DNA of 64,000 bases from ZC4RG17 sp036380875 (GTDB lineage: Bacteria; Actinomycetota; Acidimicrobiia; Spongiisociales; ZC4RG35), in assembly GCA_036380875.1 (NCBI GenBank), contig DASVDX010000091.1, positions 9,192-73,191 of the forward strand, given 5' to 3'. Of this stretch, positions 1-11,844 are shown piece by piece. Position 1 is the first letter of the stretch. Each line of letters starts with the position of its first letter. A model generated the notes under the pieces. The model was not told the DNA's origin. It saw only the letters and a program-made list of their open reading frames with translations, and did not search any database. Both the position numbers and the translations under genes were made by a program.

Positions 1-1
1 T

Positions 2-148
2 CCCGATTGGACGATCGAACGCGCCGCCGACCTCATGGTCGAGTACGACATCCGCCACCTGCCCCTCGTCGACGACGACGGCAACATCGCCGGGATCGTT
101 TCGATCAAGGACGTCCTCTGGGCTCTGAGAGGCCCCACAGTCAGCTGA
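2..148 (+). CDS. CBS-domain protein, C-terminal fragment
   Basis: Open frame running in from the left edge, 48 codons visible, ending in TGA. The visible part reads like the end of a CBS domain: RHLPLVDDDGNIAGIVSIKD is the standard CBS strand-turn-helix (hxxLPVVDxxGxxxGIVSxxD). CBS pairs sense adenine nucleotides, or act as regulatory modules in small stand-alone signal-transduction proteins. The tail after the domain is only about ten residues, which fits a small CBS-pair protein. The rest of the gene lies outside the window, so any partner domain is unknown. Confidence 0.75.
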   Translation, partial: PDWTIERAADLMVEYDIRHLPLVDDDGNIAGIVSIKDVLWALRGPTVS

Positions 149-176
149 ACCGATCCGAGTCAAAGGAGGACGGATC

Positions 177-1220
177 ATGAAGGCCGTGGTTTTCCATGGA
201 CCTGGCGACAAGGCGTGGGAAGAGGTTCCCGAGCCGAAGATCATCGAGCCCGGAGACGCCATCGTCCGCGTCGACACGACGACGATCTGCGGGACCGACT
301 TGCACATCCTGAAGGGCGACGTTCCGGCCGTGACCGACGGCCGCATACTCGGGCATGAGGGCGTCGGCACCGTGGAGGAAGTCGGTTCCGGCGTGGCGAC
401 GATCCAGCCCGGTGACCGGGTTCTGATCTCCTGCATCAGCGCCTGCGGCCGCTGCCGCTACTGCCGGGTCGGCGCCTACGGGCAATGCCGCAACGAGGGC
501 GGATGGATCCTCGGACATCTGATCGACGGCACCCAGGCCGAATACGTTCGGCTCCCCTACGCCGACACCTCCACCTACAAGGTGCCAGAAGGCGTGAGCG
601 ACGAGGCGCTGCTCATGCTGTCGGACATCCTCCCCACGGGATACGAGGTGGGAGTGCTCAACGGGAAGGTGCAGCCGGGCGACACCGTCGCCGTGGTCGG
701 CGCAGGCCCCATCGGCCTGTCGGCGATCATGGGCGCCCAGCTCTTCTCGCCCCAGCACATCATCGCCATCGACCTGGCCGACAGCCGCCTCGAAGCGGCG
801 AAGGCATTCGGGGCAACCGAGGTCATCAACAACAGCGAAACCGACCCCTTGGCCCGCATCCAGGAGCTGACCGACGGCCTGGGTGTCGATGTGGCCATCG
901 AGGCGGTGGGAGTTCCCGCCACCTTCGAACTCTGCACCCGGTTGATCCGCCCCGGCGGCCGGGTGGCGAACGTGGGCGTGCATGGTGTGCCCGCCACGCT
1001 GCACCTCGAGGATCTTTGGATCCGCAACGTCACCATCACCACCGGGCTGGTCGACACCTACTCCACGCCGACGCTCCTGCGGCTCATCGAGGCCGGGAGA
1101 ATCGACGCCGCCAAGTTCGCCACGCACCGGTTCGAGATGAGCCAGTTCATGGAGGCCTACGACACGTTCTCGCGGGCCGGCGAAACCGGAGCCCTGAAGG
1201 TCGTCATCACACGCGACTGA
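177..1220 (+). CDS. Zinc-dependent alcohol dehydrogenase family protein
   Basis: A 347-residue medium-chain dehydrogenase. The N-terminal GroES-like half carries the catalytic zinc ligands (CGTD at about residue 38, GHEG at about 60) and the structural zinc loop with four cysteines (CGRCRYCRVGAYGQC, about residues 90-104). The C-terminal half has the Rossmann motif VGAGPIG near residue 175. The length and the TICGTDLHI motif are typical of the Tdh/Zn-ADH group, which oxidises alcohols with NAD(P). The start is fixed by an aaaggagga ribosome site at 162-170. It is the first gene of a likely catabolic set with the three genes that follow, although the hairpin at 1227-1257 separates it from them. 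The substrate is not deducible. Confidence 0.85.
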   Translation: MKAVVFHGPGDKAWEEVPEPKIIEPGDAIVRVDTTTICGTDLHILKGDVPAVTDGRILGHEGVGTVEEVGSGVATIQPGDRVLISCISACGRCRYCRVGAYGQCRNEGGWILGHLIDGTQAEYVRLPYADTSTYKVPEGVSDEALLMLSDILPTGYEVGVLNGKVQPGDTVAVVGAGPIGLSAIMGAQLFSPQHIIAIDLADSRLEAAKAFGATEVINNSETDPLARIQELTDGLGVDVAIEAVGVPATFELCTRLIRPGGRVANVGVHGVPATLHLEDLWIRNVTITTGLVDTYSTPTLLRLIEAGRIDAAKFATHRFEMSQFMEAYDTFSRAGETGALKVVITRD

Positions 1221-1226
1221 CATGAC

Positions 1227-1257
1227 TGGGGTCCCACCTGCTGAGGGTGGGACCCCA
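1227..1257 (+). terminator. Perfect 12-bp hairpin after the alcohol dehydrogenase
   Basis: TGGGGTCCCACC pairs perfectly with GGTGGGACCCCA across a 7-base loop, beginning six bases after the stop codon. No T-run follows, so it could be a terminator of the GC-rich actinobacterial kind or an RNA-stability stem. It probably reduces read-through into the dehydrogenase gene at 1323. Confidence 0.6.
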
Positions 1258-1322
1258 CACCCCCACATCCCGCATCCTGCAATCGATACACTCGCTCCCG
1301 CGCAACTGAGCCAGGAGGAGGA

Positions 1323-2204
1323 ATGCAGGTCGGGTTCATAGGCCTCGGCGACATGGGCCAGGTCATCGTCCCGCGTCTCATCGGCGCCGGACACGAAGTG
1401 ACGGGATGGAACCGGACACCTTCCAAGGCCGAGCCCCTTCTCCGCCAGGGCATGCGCTGGGCGGATTCTCCTGCCGAAGTAGCGGCCGCCACCGAGATCG
1501 TGTTCTCGATCGTCACCGACTCGAAAGCGGTCGAACAGGTCGCCCTGGGCGAAAGAGGCGTCCTGGAAGGGATCGGAGAGCAATCGATCTACCTCGACAT
1601 GAGCACCATCGACCCCGATGTGTCCCGTCGGATCGGGGCAGCCTTCGCCGACGCCGGACGGGTGATGTTGGACGCGCCGTTGTCGGGAAGCCCGATCACA
1701 GTCGAGGGGGGCAAGGCCTCGATCATGGTGGGCGGTGACCGGCAGGCGTTCGAACGAGCCTTGCCGGTGCTCGAGGCCATCGGCCCCACGGTCACCTACA
1801 TCGGCGGCCAAGGCCAGGCAGTGCAGATGAAGGTGGCGATCAACCTGTGCCTGATCGTCGAGATGGTCGCCTTCAGCGAGGCGGTCGCCCTCGCCGAGAA
1901 GGGAGGCGTGGATCGCAAGGTGGCGGTCGACGCGATGCTGAAGAGCGTGGTCGCCTCGCCGGTGATGGGCTATCGAGGCCCGTTCATCCTCGAAGGGGGC
2001 ATGCCGGAAAAACCGCTGGCCAACGTCACCCTGCAGCAGAAGGACATGCTCCTCGCTCTCGACCTAGCCCGCCGCCAGGGGAACGCCGTCCCGCTGGCGG
2101 CGGCCGCCAACGAAATGCTCAACGCCTGTCACGGCCTGGGCCTCAGCCACGAGGATTTCGTGACAGTGTTCAACGCCTACCGCGCTCTGGGAGGAATGAC
2201 ATGA
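1323..2204 (+). CDS. NAD(P)-dependent dehydrogenase, 3-hydroxyisobutyrate dehydrogenase family
   Basis: A 293-residue beta-hydroxyacid dehydrogenase. The N-terminus GFIGLGDMG is the family's dinucleotide-binding motif. GSPITVEGGKASIMVGG (about residues 122-138) is the substrate-binding loop, and the conserved lysine lies in GQAVQMKVAINL (about residue 170). The length is the family norm. These enzymes oxidise 3-hydroxyacids such as 3-hydroxyisobutyrate, or reduce tartronate semialdehyde. GGAGGAG lies just before the ATG. Its stop overlaps the start of the cupin gene (ATGA), so the two are probably translationally coupled. The exact substrate is not known. Confidence 0.85.
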   Translation: MQVGFIGLGDMGQVIVPRLIGAGHEVTGWNRTPSKAEPLLRQGMRWADSPAEVAAATEIVFSIVTDSKAVEQVALGERGVLEGIGEQSIYLDMSTIDPDVSRRIGAAFADAGRVMLDAPLSGSPITVEGGKASIMVGGDRQAFERALPVLEAIGPTVTYIGGQGQAVQMKVAINLCLIVEMVAFSEAVALAEKGGVDRKVAVDAMLKSVVASPVMGYRGPFILEGGMPEKPLANVTLQQKDMLLALDLARRQGNAVPLAAAANEMLNACHGLGLSHEDFVTVFNAYRALGGMT

Positions 2205-2593
2205 ACGGCCAGTTCCGCATCAACCGCCACGAGGTCCCCGTCGAGGGCGGCCTTCGGGAAGACGAGGGTTGGGTGGACATGCGGGTCCAGTTCTTGGTGG
2301 ACCAGATGAAGGCCGGATCCGAGGATTTCCTCCTCGGCTGGACGGTGCTTCCTCCCGGCGCCCGCCACGACCGGCATCGGCATCCCCACGCCGACGAGTT
2401 CTTCATCGTCCTGTCCGGGCGCGGCCACATCTACACCGACGAAGAGGACCAGGAAGCCGGGGAGGGAGACGTCGTCTTCACGCGGCGGGGCCACTGGCAC
2501 GGCTTCAACAACACCGGAGACGAGGACGTCGTGCTGGTCTGGGGCTGGAGCGGCGCCGGGTCTCTCGAAGCGGCCGGATACGAGCTGCCATGA
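2201..2593 (+). CDS. Cupin-domain protein
   Basis: A 130-residue single-domain cupin. The metal-binding motif 1 (HRHPHADEFFIVLSGRG, about residues 53-69) and motif 2 (GDVVFTRRGHWHGFNNTG, about 83-100) are both complete, giving three histidines and one glutamate for a metal centre. The start was chosen by the ATGA overlap with the upstream dehydrogenase; an open frame extends further upstream but is the shadow of that gene. Such proteins act as isomerases, dioxygenases or sugar-acid converting enzymes in catabolic operons. The role here is not identified. Confidence 0.8.
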   Translation: MNGQFRINRHEVPVEGGLREDEGWVDMRVQFLVDQMKAGSEDFLLGWTVLPPGARHDRHRHPHADEFFIVLSGRGHIYTDEEDQEAGEGDVVFTRRGHWHGFNNTGDEDVVLVWGWSGAGSLEAAGYELP

Positions 2594-3279
2594 TGGATCC
2601 ACGCGTCCAGCGGGGACTGCGCCGGCAGATGGAGCGCCGGGCCGATGAACTGGCCGCCGGCCGCCGCCCGATCGGGTGGAAAGCCGGGTTCGGCGCCCCC
2701 GCCTTCCTCGAAAAGTTCCACTTGGACGGCCCGCTGGTGGGCTACATGACCGATGGGTCGCTCGTCGACAACGGCGCGACCATCGACGTCTCCGGCTGGA
2801 CCAACCCCGTCGCCGAACCGGAGTTCGCCGTGTGGATCGGCGACGACATCCCCGCCGACGCCACCGAACACGAGGTGAGGAGAGCGATCGCCGCCATCGC
2901 TCCGGCCATCGAGCTCGCCGACGTGGACCCGCCGCCCGAAGACATCGAAGAGGCCCTCGCCATCAACATCTTCCATCGTGGAGTGATCCTCGGCGACCGC
3001 GACGAGAGGCGCGCCGGCGGCCACATCGAGGATCTCACGGCCACCGTCACCCGCGACGGCGAGGCGATCGAAATGCCCGACGACCTCGAGTCGCTGACCG
3101 GTCGCATCCCCGACGTCGTGGGGCATCTGGCCGGGCTCGTCGCCGCCATCGGCGAACCGGTGAAAGGTGGGGATGTGATCATCACCGGCTCGATCGTGCC
3201 GCCACTGAAGCTCGCTCCCGGCGTGACCGTGACCTACGAGGTTTCCGGCTACCCGCCACTCACCGTCAGCGCCCGCTGA
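2590..3279 (+). CDS. 2-keto-4-pentenoate hydratase / fumarylacetoacetate hydrolase-like enzyme
   Basis: A 229-residue protein of the FAH superfamily, MhpD-like branch. IGWKAGFG near the N-terminus, EPEFAVWIGDDIP (metal-ligand E-x-E region) in the middle, and GDVIITGSIVPPLKL near the end are the expected conserved blocks. The family hydrates 2-keto-4-pentenoates or decarboxylates 4-oxalocrotonate in meta-cleavage catabolism, using a divalent metal. The ATG overlaps the cupin stop (ATGA). With the two dehydrogenases upstream it suggests a small carboxylic-acid catabolic operon; the substrate is unknown. Confidence 0.75.
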   Translation: MMDPRVQRGLRRQMERRADELAAGRRPIGWKAGFGAPAFLEKFHLDGPLVGYMTDGSLVDNGATIDVSGWTNPVAEPEFAVWIGDDIPADATEHEVRRAIAAIAPAIELADVDPPPEDIEEALAINIFHRGVILGDRDERRAGGHIEDLTATVTRDGEAIEMPDDLESLTGRIPDVVGHLAGLVAAIGEPVKGGDVIITGSIVPPLKLAPGVTVTYEVSGYPPLTVSAR

Positions 3280-3343
3280 CGCTCCGACTTAGTGCCCGCG
3301 GTGGATAGGCCCTTCTCCCCTGCCATTTCGGGGCCCCTCTCCG

Positions 3344-3349
3344 TACGTT
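3344..3349 (+). promoter_or_regulatory. Probable leaderless promoter -10 for nifJ
   Basis: TACGTT stands eight bases before the ATG of the NifJ gene, and there is no Shine-Dalgarno sequence. A TANNNT box at this distance would start the transcript at or next to the ATG. No clear -35 was seen. This is a prediction from spacing only. Confidence 0.4.
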
Positions 3350-3357
3350 GAGCGCAT

Positions 3358-6885
<3,528 letters not shown>

Positions 6886-6896
6886 CGCCACTCCCC

Positions 6897-6921
6897 GTTT
6901 CCGTGATCCACCGGCGGGTAC
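6897..6921 (+). promoter_or_regulatory. SigB/SigF-type promoter for the 54-residue protein
   Basis: GTTT at 6897-6900, a 15-base spacer, then GGGTAC at 6916-6921. This is an exact match to the general-stress sigma consensus used in the island at 46.8-62 kb. The coding start is 25 bases downstream, behind a strong ribosome site. Confidence 0.8.
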
Positions 6922-6945
6922 TCCTCCTCCGGAAAGGAGGTCTGC

Positions 6946-7110
6946 ATGCCCGTTCATCGTGGCCAAGACTCGAAGGGCCCCTATTACCAGTGGGGCGAAA
7001 GCGGCAAGAAGTACCACTACGAGGCCGGCAACAAGTCGAGCCGGGAGAACGCCAAGAAGAAGGCCGAGCGTCAGGGCAGGGCGGCGCGAGCTTCCGGCTA
7101 CAAGGGTTGA
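6946..7110 (+). CDS. Small basic stress protein, 54 residues
   Basis: Starts with ATG seven bases after ggaaaggagg (6931-6940), which is an excellent ribosome site. The product is soluble and rich in Lys, Arg, Gly and Tyr (KGPYYQWGESGKKYHY, then a helix KKKAERQGRAARASGYKG). I know similar unannotated short proteins from other bacteria, but no function. The basic C-terminal helix could bind nucleic acid (inference). Its promoter matches the SigB/SigF consensus, so it is probably stress-induced and a distant member of the regulon found at 46.8-62 kb. Confidence 0.8.
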   Translation: MPVHRGQDSKGPYYQWGESGKKYHYEAGNKSSRENAKKKAERQGRAARASGYKG

Positions 7111-7127
7111 CCGAGATACTCGGGGAA

Positions 7128-7161
7128 TGGGCTCTGGTTTCTTGCCAGACCCTAGAGCCCA
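7128..7161 (+). terminator. Hairpin after the small basic protein
   Basis: TGGGCTCT pairs with AGAGCCCA, with a small inner hairpin TCTGG/CCAGA in the loop. It lies 17 bases after the stop codon. No T-run follows, so this is a structure-only terminator candidate. Confidence 0.45.
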
Positions 7162-7276
7162 CTCCCTCCCATTCCCACCCCCCTGGGCCGTAGCCCAGTT
7201 CTCATCAAACGTACACGTCGAATCGAAAGCGCGTCGGGCCATGCAGGGAATCGAGGGCGAGGTCGAGCGACGCCGG

Positions 7277-7282
7277 TAGTCT
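7277..7282 (+). promoter_or_regulatory. Probable leaderless promoter -10 for the GNAT gene
   Basis: TAGTCT stands eight bases before the ATG at 7291 and there is no ribosome site. This is the same arrangement as at nifJ and bioY. No clear -35 was seen. Confidence 0.4.
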
Positions 7283-7290
7283 CGGCCGGG

Positions 7291-7908
7291 ATGGACACCG
7301 CCGATCCGTCTGATATCCGTGTCGTCCCCGCCAACCAGGCGCCCTGTGAGGATCTGATGACGGTGTTCGGAACCCGTGGCCCCGCCTCCGGCTGCTATTG
7401 CCAGAGGTACAAGTTGGCTCCGGGAGAGGCATTCTCGACGTTCCCCCGAGAGGAGCGGGCTGCCCGCTTGCGGGCCCAAACCGCCTGTGGCGATCCAGAT
7501 GCTTCCCGGACCAGCGGTTTGGTCGCCTACCTCGACGGAGAACCCGTCGGCTGGTGCGCTGTGGAGCCTCGTCCGGAGTACTTCGGGCTCCTCCGCGTCT
7601 ACCGGACGCCGTGGGAGGGCCGCCAGGAGAGAAAGGACGATCCCGGCATCTGGGCCGTGACTTGTGTTCTCGTCCGAGCGGGATACAGGAAGGGCGGTAT
7701 CGCCTATGCCCTCGCCGAAGCAGCCGTCGACCATGCTCGACGCAGCGGCGCGAAGGCGCTGGAGGCGTATCCGATGCGAGCAGCGACGGGGCACATCACC
7801 TGGGATGAGATCCATGTGGGAACCGAGAGCATCTTCGCCGCCGCCGGGATGACCGAAGTCACCCGCCCTGGCAAGAGACGGGTCGTCATGCGGATCGACT
7901 TCGGCTGA
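7291..7908 (+). CDS. GNAT-family N-acetyltransferase
   Basis: A 205-residue acyl-CoA-dependent acetyltransferase. The N-terminal third has the cysteine motif GPASGCYCQRYKL, seen in a subgroup of GNAT proteins. The acetyl-CoA binding region is VTCVLVRAGYRKGGIAYALAEAAVDHAR (about residues 128-155), where RxxGxA replaces the classical RxxGxG/A loop. The C-terminal part gives the EAYPM and F(A)AAGM strand motifs. The substrate is unknown. It is transcribed alone, probably as a leaderless message, and faces the serine hydrolase gene convergently. Confidence 0.8.
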   Translation: MDTADPSDIRVVPANQAPCEDLMTVFGTRGPASGCYCQRYKLAPGEAFSTFPREERAARLRAQTACGDPDASRTSGLVAYLDGEPVGWCAVEPRPEYFGLLRVYRTPWEGRQERKDDPGIWAVTCVLVRAGYRKGGIAYALAEAAVDHARRSGAKALEAYPMRAATGHITWDEIHVGTESIFAAAGMTEVTRPGKRRVVMRIDFG

Positions 7909-8001
7909 GTGTCGAGGCGGGTCACTCCCAGGTCTGAACGTGGCCTTGACCCGAATCGACCGGGAGGTCCAGGCCCGCGATGCGACGTTCGCTCAACTCT
8001 C

Positions 8002-9483
8002 CTACTTGGCCCGGCTGAGACGAGCCATCCACATCAGCCGGGAGAGCGCGAGGGCCGCACCCATGACACCAGCGAGTATCAGCGTCCCCATGAGGCCAGG
8101 GATGGCCAGTATGAGGACCTTCCAGCCGTACACACGGTCGGCTGAGCGCGCGACGAGATTCGGCGTCATCAGGACCAATGCAGGGAGGATGAGCGGGCCA
8201 ACGATCCCCACGGAAACCCTGAGTAGGTGGCCTCGACGACGATCCGCCCACGCCCGGACCCGAAGCAACCGCCAAGTGCCGACACCAGCAACCAGGACCG
8301 CGATGATGGCGACAGTGATGCCAATGCGGCGCGCACCGAACCCAATACCAGGGTCGGATTCGCCTCTGACGAGTGCTGCCAGTCCCTCCATCAGCCCTTC
8401 GAAATCGACGAGCCCGTTGTAGGCATTCGCCATGAAGACGATCCCGACGTCCTCGGAAGGCAGCAGTGCCTGCTCGGCGTAGAAGGTGGAGAGGATGCCG
8501 GTGTGTCTGAGGATCTGGGATCCCGAAGGTACCTCCCACCCCATGGCGTAAGACGTCTCGATGTCCGGCGGTGGGGATTGCATCAGCTCGATTCCATGTT
8601 CGCTCAACACGGAATGGCCTTGAAAACGTCCTCCTGTGCTCTGGACGATCAACCAATTGGCCATGTCGCGTGCTGTTGAGATCACTCCACCAGATCCGCC
8701 CAGGTACCCATCCAACTCCGGCCGCGCCACAGGCACTCCGAAAACCAGGATGTGACCCCGCGCCAGGTCTGGAGCGACGCTGTTTGCTGCGGACGAGGTG
8801 ACGACGCTCGCTGTATGCGCCATCTGGAGAGGCTCGAAAATGGTCCGGCCCAAGTAGTCCTCGAAAGGCTCACCGGAAACCACCTCGACGAGGTGGGCCA
8901 ATACTCCGTAGTTGGGGTTGAAGTAATGGAACGAACTGCCCGGCTCGTCCACCAGCCTTGCATCCCGCAGGCTGGCTGATCGATCGGCGATCGTGCGAGG
9001 CTGAGGCAGCACCATTTCGGGAAATCCGCTGTCGGCTAAGCCACTGGTCTGATTGAGCAGCATTCGGACGGTGATATCTGCTGCGCGGCTGTCGGCCGGG
9101 GCGAAGTCAGCGATATAGGTCTGGACCGGGGTGTCGAGGTCGACCAGTCCGGTCTCTTCGAGTTGCAGGACGGCCAGGGCGGTCATCGACTTGCTGAGGG
9201 AAGCGACCATGAACTGGGTGTCTGGTGTCACGGGTCGTCCGTCGCCTGCATCTCCATACCCAGCGAGGTGGACGATGTCCGTCCCCCTCGTGATGGCGAG
9301 AGCCAAGCCGGGTATGCCGTTGCTGCGCATCCATTCGTCTGTGAACTGGTCGACTCGCTCGGGGAGGGCGCTCGGAGCGGACGCCGACCGATCCGATCTC
9401 GCTGCTCCTGTGGATACGAAGACCGTGAGCACCAACGCGGCGACGGTGCCGGTGGTCGAGAACCCCGGCGGGCGGTCGATCAC
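8002..9483 (-). CDS. Serine hydrolase, class C beta-lactamase / D-aminopeptidase family, membrane-anchored
   Basis: About 493 residues. A signal segment (about residues 8-25) precedes the penicillin-binding-protein-like domain with SLSK (the SxxK nucleophile motif, about residue 90) and HYFNPNYG (YxN motif, about 180). The last 110 residues hold three predicted membrane helices, an arrangement common in actinobacterial members of this family. These enzymes act outside the membrane on peptides, esters or cell-wall fragments, and most are not true beta-lactamases. The GTG start at 9483 was chosen because it overlaps the stop of the upstream DUF952 gene as GTGA; an in-frame GTG four codons earlier is possible. 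Confidence 0.8.
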   Translation of the reverse strand: MIDRPPGFSTTGTVAALVLTVFVSTGAARSDRSASAPSALPERVDQFTDEWMRSNGIPGLALAITRGTDIVHLAGYGDAGDGRPVTPDTQFMVASLSKSMTALAVLQLEETGLVDLDTPVQTYIADFAPADSRAADITVRMLLNQTSGLADSGFPEMVLPQPRTIADRSASLRDARLVDEPGSSFHYFNPNYGVLAHLVEVVSGEPFEDYLGRTIFEPLQMAHTASVVTSSAANSVAPDLARGHILVFGVPVARPELDGYLGGSGGVISTARDMANWLIVQSTGGRFQGHSVLSEHGIELMQSPPPDIETSYAMGWEVPSGSQILRHTGILSTFYAEQALLPSEDVGIVFMANAYNGLVDFEGLMEGLAALVRGESDPGIGFGARRIGITVAIIAVLVAGVGTWRLLRVRAWADRRRGHLLRVSVGIVGPLILPALVLMTPNLVARSADRVYGWKVLILAIPGLMGTLILAGVMGAALALSRLMWMARLSRAK

Positions 9484-9854
9484 CTTTCGCCCCACTCGAA
9501 GCCGCGATCTCCAAACCGAGCGGGATACACGGCGACGACCCAGTCGGTCCGAAGCGCCCCGTAGAGGTGAGGGAACAGCTCTCCGCCGCCGCCGTCCTCC
9601 ATCCGGACCTCGACGCCGCCGCGGCCCGCGGCGTCAGCATCGATCTCGAGTACCACGAGGGAGGCGTCGTAGTCCCGATAGAAGGACTCTGCCACCTCCC
9701 TCACCTGGCCGGGCGTGGCCGAGCAATGGATGAAGCCCACCTCCTCCAGCCGGGCACCCCTCGTCGACCAGCGGTACTCCCCTGTTGGCACGGCCTGCTC
9801 CCACTGAGCCCGATCGGCGATGTGGAACACCCTCCTCGGGCGGGAGGCGGTCAA
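9480..9854 (-). CDS. DUF952 family protein
   Basis: A 124-residue protein with the DUF952 signature: RVFHIADRAQWEQA at the start, GFIHCSATPGQV (FIHCS motif, about residues 40-51), and FPHLYGALRTDWV near the end. The fold resembles glutathione-transferase-like or ADP-ribosyl-binding small domains. The biochemical role is unknown. It is translationally coupled to the serine hydrolase gene (4-base overlap), so the two probably act together or are merely co-expressed. Confidence 0.85.
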   Translation of the reverse strand: MTASRPRRVFHIADRAQWEQAVPTGEYRWSTRGARLEEVGFIHCSATPGQVREVAESFYRDYDASLVVLEIDADAAGRGGVEVRMEDGGGGELFPHLYGALRTDWVVAVYPARFGDRGFEWGER

Positions 9855-10036
9855 TGGATCACCTCGCCGGTTTCGTCGAGATGGCGCACCTTGCGACGGA
9901 CGTGGCCCGCTGCCGGTCCAGCCACTCTGTGAGGAGTGACCGCATCTCCGGTACGGATCGGGCGGCTTGATGATGTCGAATATCGGGCAGAGCTCCCTTC
10001 TCTAATGGATGGCGACACCGCCGCCCGCCGGGTTGC

Positions 10037-10915
10037 TCAGCCCTTGACGGCGCCCATCGTGAAGCCGGCGATGAATCGGTCGAGGAACAGGTTGAAGACG
10101 ATGGCGATCGGCAGGGCCACGAACACCGCCGACGCCTGCAGCGACTGCCAGAAGAAGACGTCTCCGCGGACGAGGGCGGTGGGGACACCCACACTGATGG
10201 GCTTGTTGGCGGTCGACGAGATGAACGACAGGGCGTAGATGAACTCGTGGGCGGACAGGGTGAAGGCGAACACGATCACCGCCACGATCCCGGGAAAAAC
10301 GAGCGGCAGCACCGTCCTAACCACCGCACCCGCCCGGGTGTAGCCGTCGACCATCGCCTGCTCCTCGATGTCGCGGGGGATTCCCTTGAAGAAACCCATC
10401 AGGAGCCACACCGAGATCGGGATCGTGATGGTGGGATAGACCAGGATCAACGACCACAGCGTCTCGAGCAGCCCGAGCGAGGCGACCACCCGCGACATCG
10501 GGAGGAAGAGCAGGGTCGGCGGGATGAGGTAGACGAGGAAGATGGCGATGCCCATTCGCTCCCCCCACCGTCCGGCCAGGCGGGCCAGGCTGTACGCCGC
10601 CGGCAGGCTGATGAGGAGTGTGATCAACACCACCGCCAGACCCACGACCAGCGTGTTGCGCACGAAGGTCATGAACTCCGTGTTCTCGAACAGGTACCGG
10701 ATGTGCTCGAGGGTGGGTGGGAGCGCGAACCAGAACGGGTTGTTCTCCTTGTTGTAGAGGTCCCGGTCCTGCTTGAACATCGTGATGATGCTCCACAGGA
10801 ACGGGAACGCCGCCAGAAGCGCAGCAGTTATCGCCATCACGTAGAGACCGACCCGTCCCCAGATCCGCCGCAGTTCGGCCCGCCGGCGCTGGACGTCGAG
10901 GGTGGTGGCCGCCAT
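10037..10915 (-). CDS. Carbohydrate ABC transporter permease (MalG type)
   Basis: A 292-residue inner-membrane subunit with six predicted helices, the first at about residues 22-42. The EAA loop that docks on the ATPase is visible as EEQAMVDGYTRAGAVVRTVLPL (about residues 190-211). The start at 10915 gives an ATGA overlap with the preceding permease and removes a long antisense-derived N-terminal extension. It is the last gene of a four-gene importer operon. The substrate is unknown. Confidence 0.9.
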   Translation of the reverse strand: MAATTLDVQRRRAELRRIWGRVGLYVMAITAALLAAFPFLWSIITMFKQDRDLYNKENNPFWFALPPTLEHIRYLFENTEFMTFVRNTLVVGLAVVLITLLISLPAAYSLARLAGRWGERMGIAIFLVYLIPPTLLFLPMSRVVASLGLLETLWSLILVYPTITIPISVWLLMGFFKGIPRDIEEQAMVDGYTRAGAVVRTVLPLVFPGIVAVIVFAFTLSAHEFIYALSFISSTANKPISVGVPTALVRGDVFFWQSLQASAVFVALPIAIVFNLFLDRFIAGFTMGAVKG

Positions 10916-11844
10916 CAGAGCACCTCCCGGCGTCGGGCGAACCGCAGGATCAGAGCCGCCACCGCGACGAGAACCGGCAAGAGGAACAGGGCCGTGCCCG
11001 CCCCTTGGGCGAGGTCGCCTCCCTCGATTCCCTTGTAGAACGCCCACGAGGCGAGGACCTGGGTGTAGTTCGTTGGGCCGCCGCGAGTGAGGACGTGGAC
11101 GACGGTCATGTCGGTGACAGAGAGGATCACCCCGAAGAGGACCGCCACTCCGATGATCGGCGCCATGAGCGGAATCTCGATCTCGAAAGTGCGCCGCCAG
11201 AATCCGGCCCCGTCGATGTCGGAGGCGTCGCGGATCTCGGTGGGGATCGCCAGCATCCCCGCCATCACGATCACCGCAGCCAGGGGCACGATCCGCCATG
11301 TGTGGACGGCGATCACCGAGGCGAGGGCGAGCTTCGGCTGGCCGAGCCAGATCATGTTCCCCTCCAACATTCCCAACTGGCGGAGGACCCAGTCGATGGG
11401 GCTGAAGATCGAGTCCAGGGTCCACAGCCAGGAGATGGTCGCCAGGGACACGGGCGTCGTCCACGGCAACAGGACCAGGAGGCGGACGAGCCACTTGCCC
11501 TTGAAGTCCTTCGTGAGGATCAGGGCCAGGGCGGTGGCGAGGATCACCACCAGAGCGTTCGAGATGAGCGTGAACACCAGCGTGTTGCGCAGGGCCCGCC
11601 AGAACACCGGATCGGCCAGGACCTGGCGCAGCGTCTCCAACCCGACGAGGTCGAGGCTGGGGTCGCCCACGGTCACGTCGCTGAACGCCATCACGACGGC
11701 CAGCACGAACGGGAACCCGACCAGGGCGACGATGTAGATCACGGCCGGCGTGAGGCCGCCGATGGCCAGAAGCCGCTCCGAGTCGAGGAGAGTCCGACGG
11801 GGGCGTTGCGTCCGCACACCGATGGCCAGCGCCTCGTCGCTCAT
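10915..11844 (-). CDS. Carbohydrate ABC transporter permease (MalF type)
   Basis: A 309-residue membrane protein with six predicted helices, the first at about residues 33-53. The EAA-type motif lies in REIRDASDIDGAGFWRRTFEIEIPL (about residues 205-229). It pairs with the MalG-type permease downstream to form the channel of a family 1 sugar or sugar-alcohol importer. Four-base start/stop overlaps on both sides show translational coupling with the ATPase and the second permease. Confidence 0.9.
   Translation of the reverse strand: MSDEALAIGVRTQRPRRTLLDSERLLAIGGLTPAVIYIVALVGFPFVLAVVMAFSDVTVGDPSLDLVGLETLRQVLADPVFWRALRNTLVFTLISNALVVILATALALILTKDFKGKWLVRLLVLLPWTTPVSLATISWLWTLDSIFSPIDWVLRQLGMLEGNMIWLGQPKLALASVIAVHTWRIVPLAAVIVMAGMLAIPTEIRDASDIDGAGFWRRTFEIEIPLMAPIIGVAVLFGVILSVTDMTVVHVLTRGGPTNYTQVLASWAFYKGIEGGDLAQGAGTALFLLPVLVAVAALILRFARRREVL

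Noticed and set aside
8002..9483. Serine hydrolase as an antibiotic-resistance beta-lactamase
   Set aside because: The family is broad, the protein has three C-terminal membrane helices, and the motifs fit the general peptidase/esterase group.
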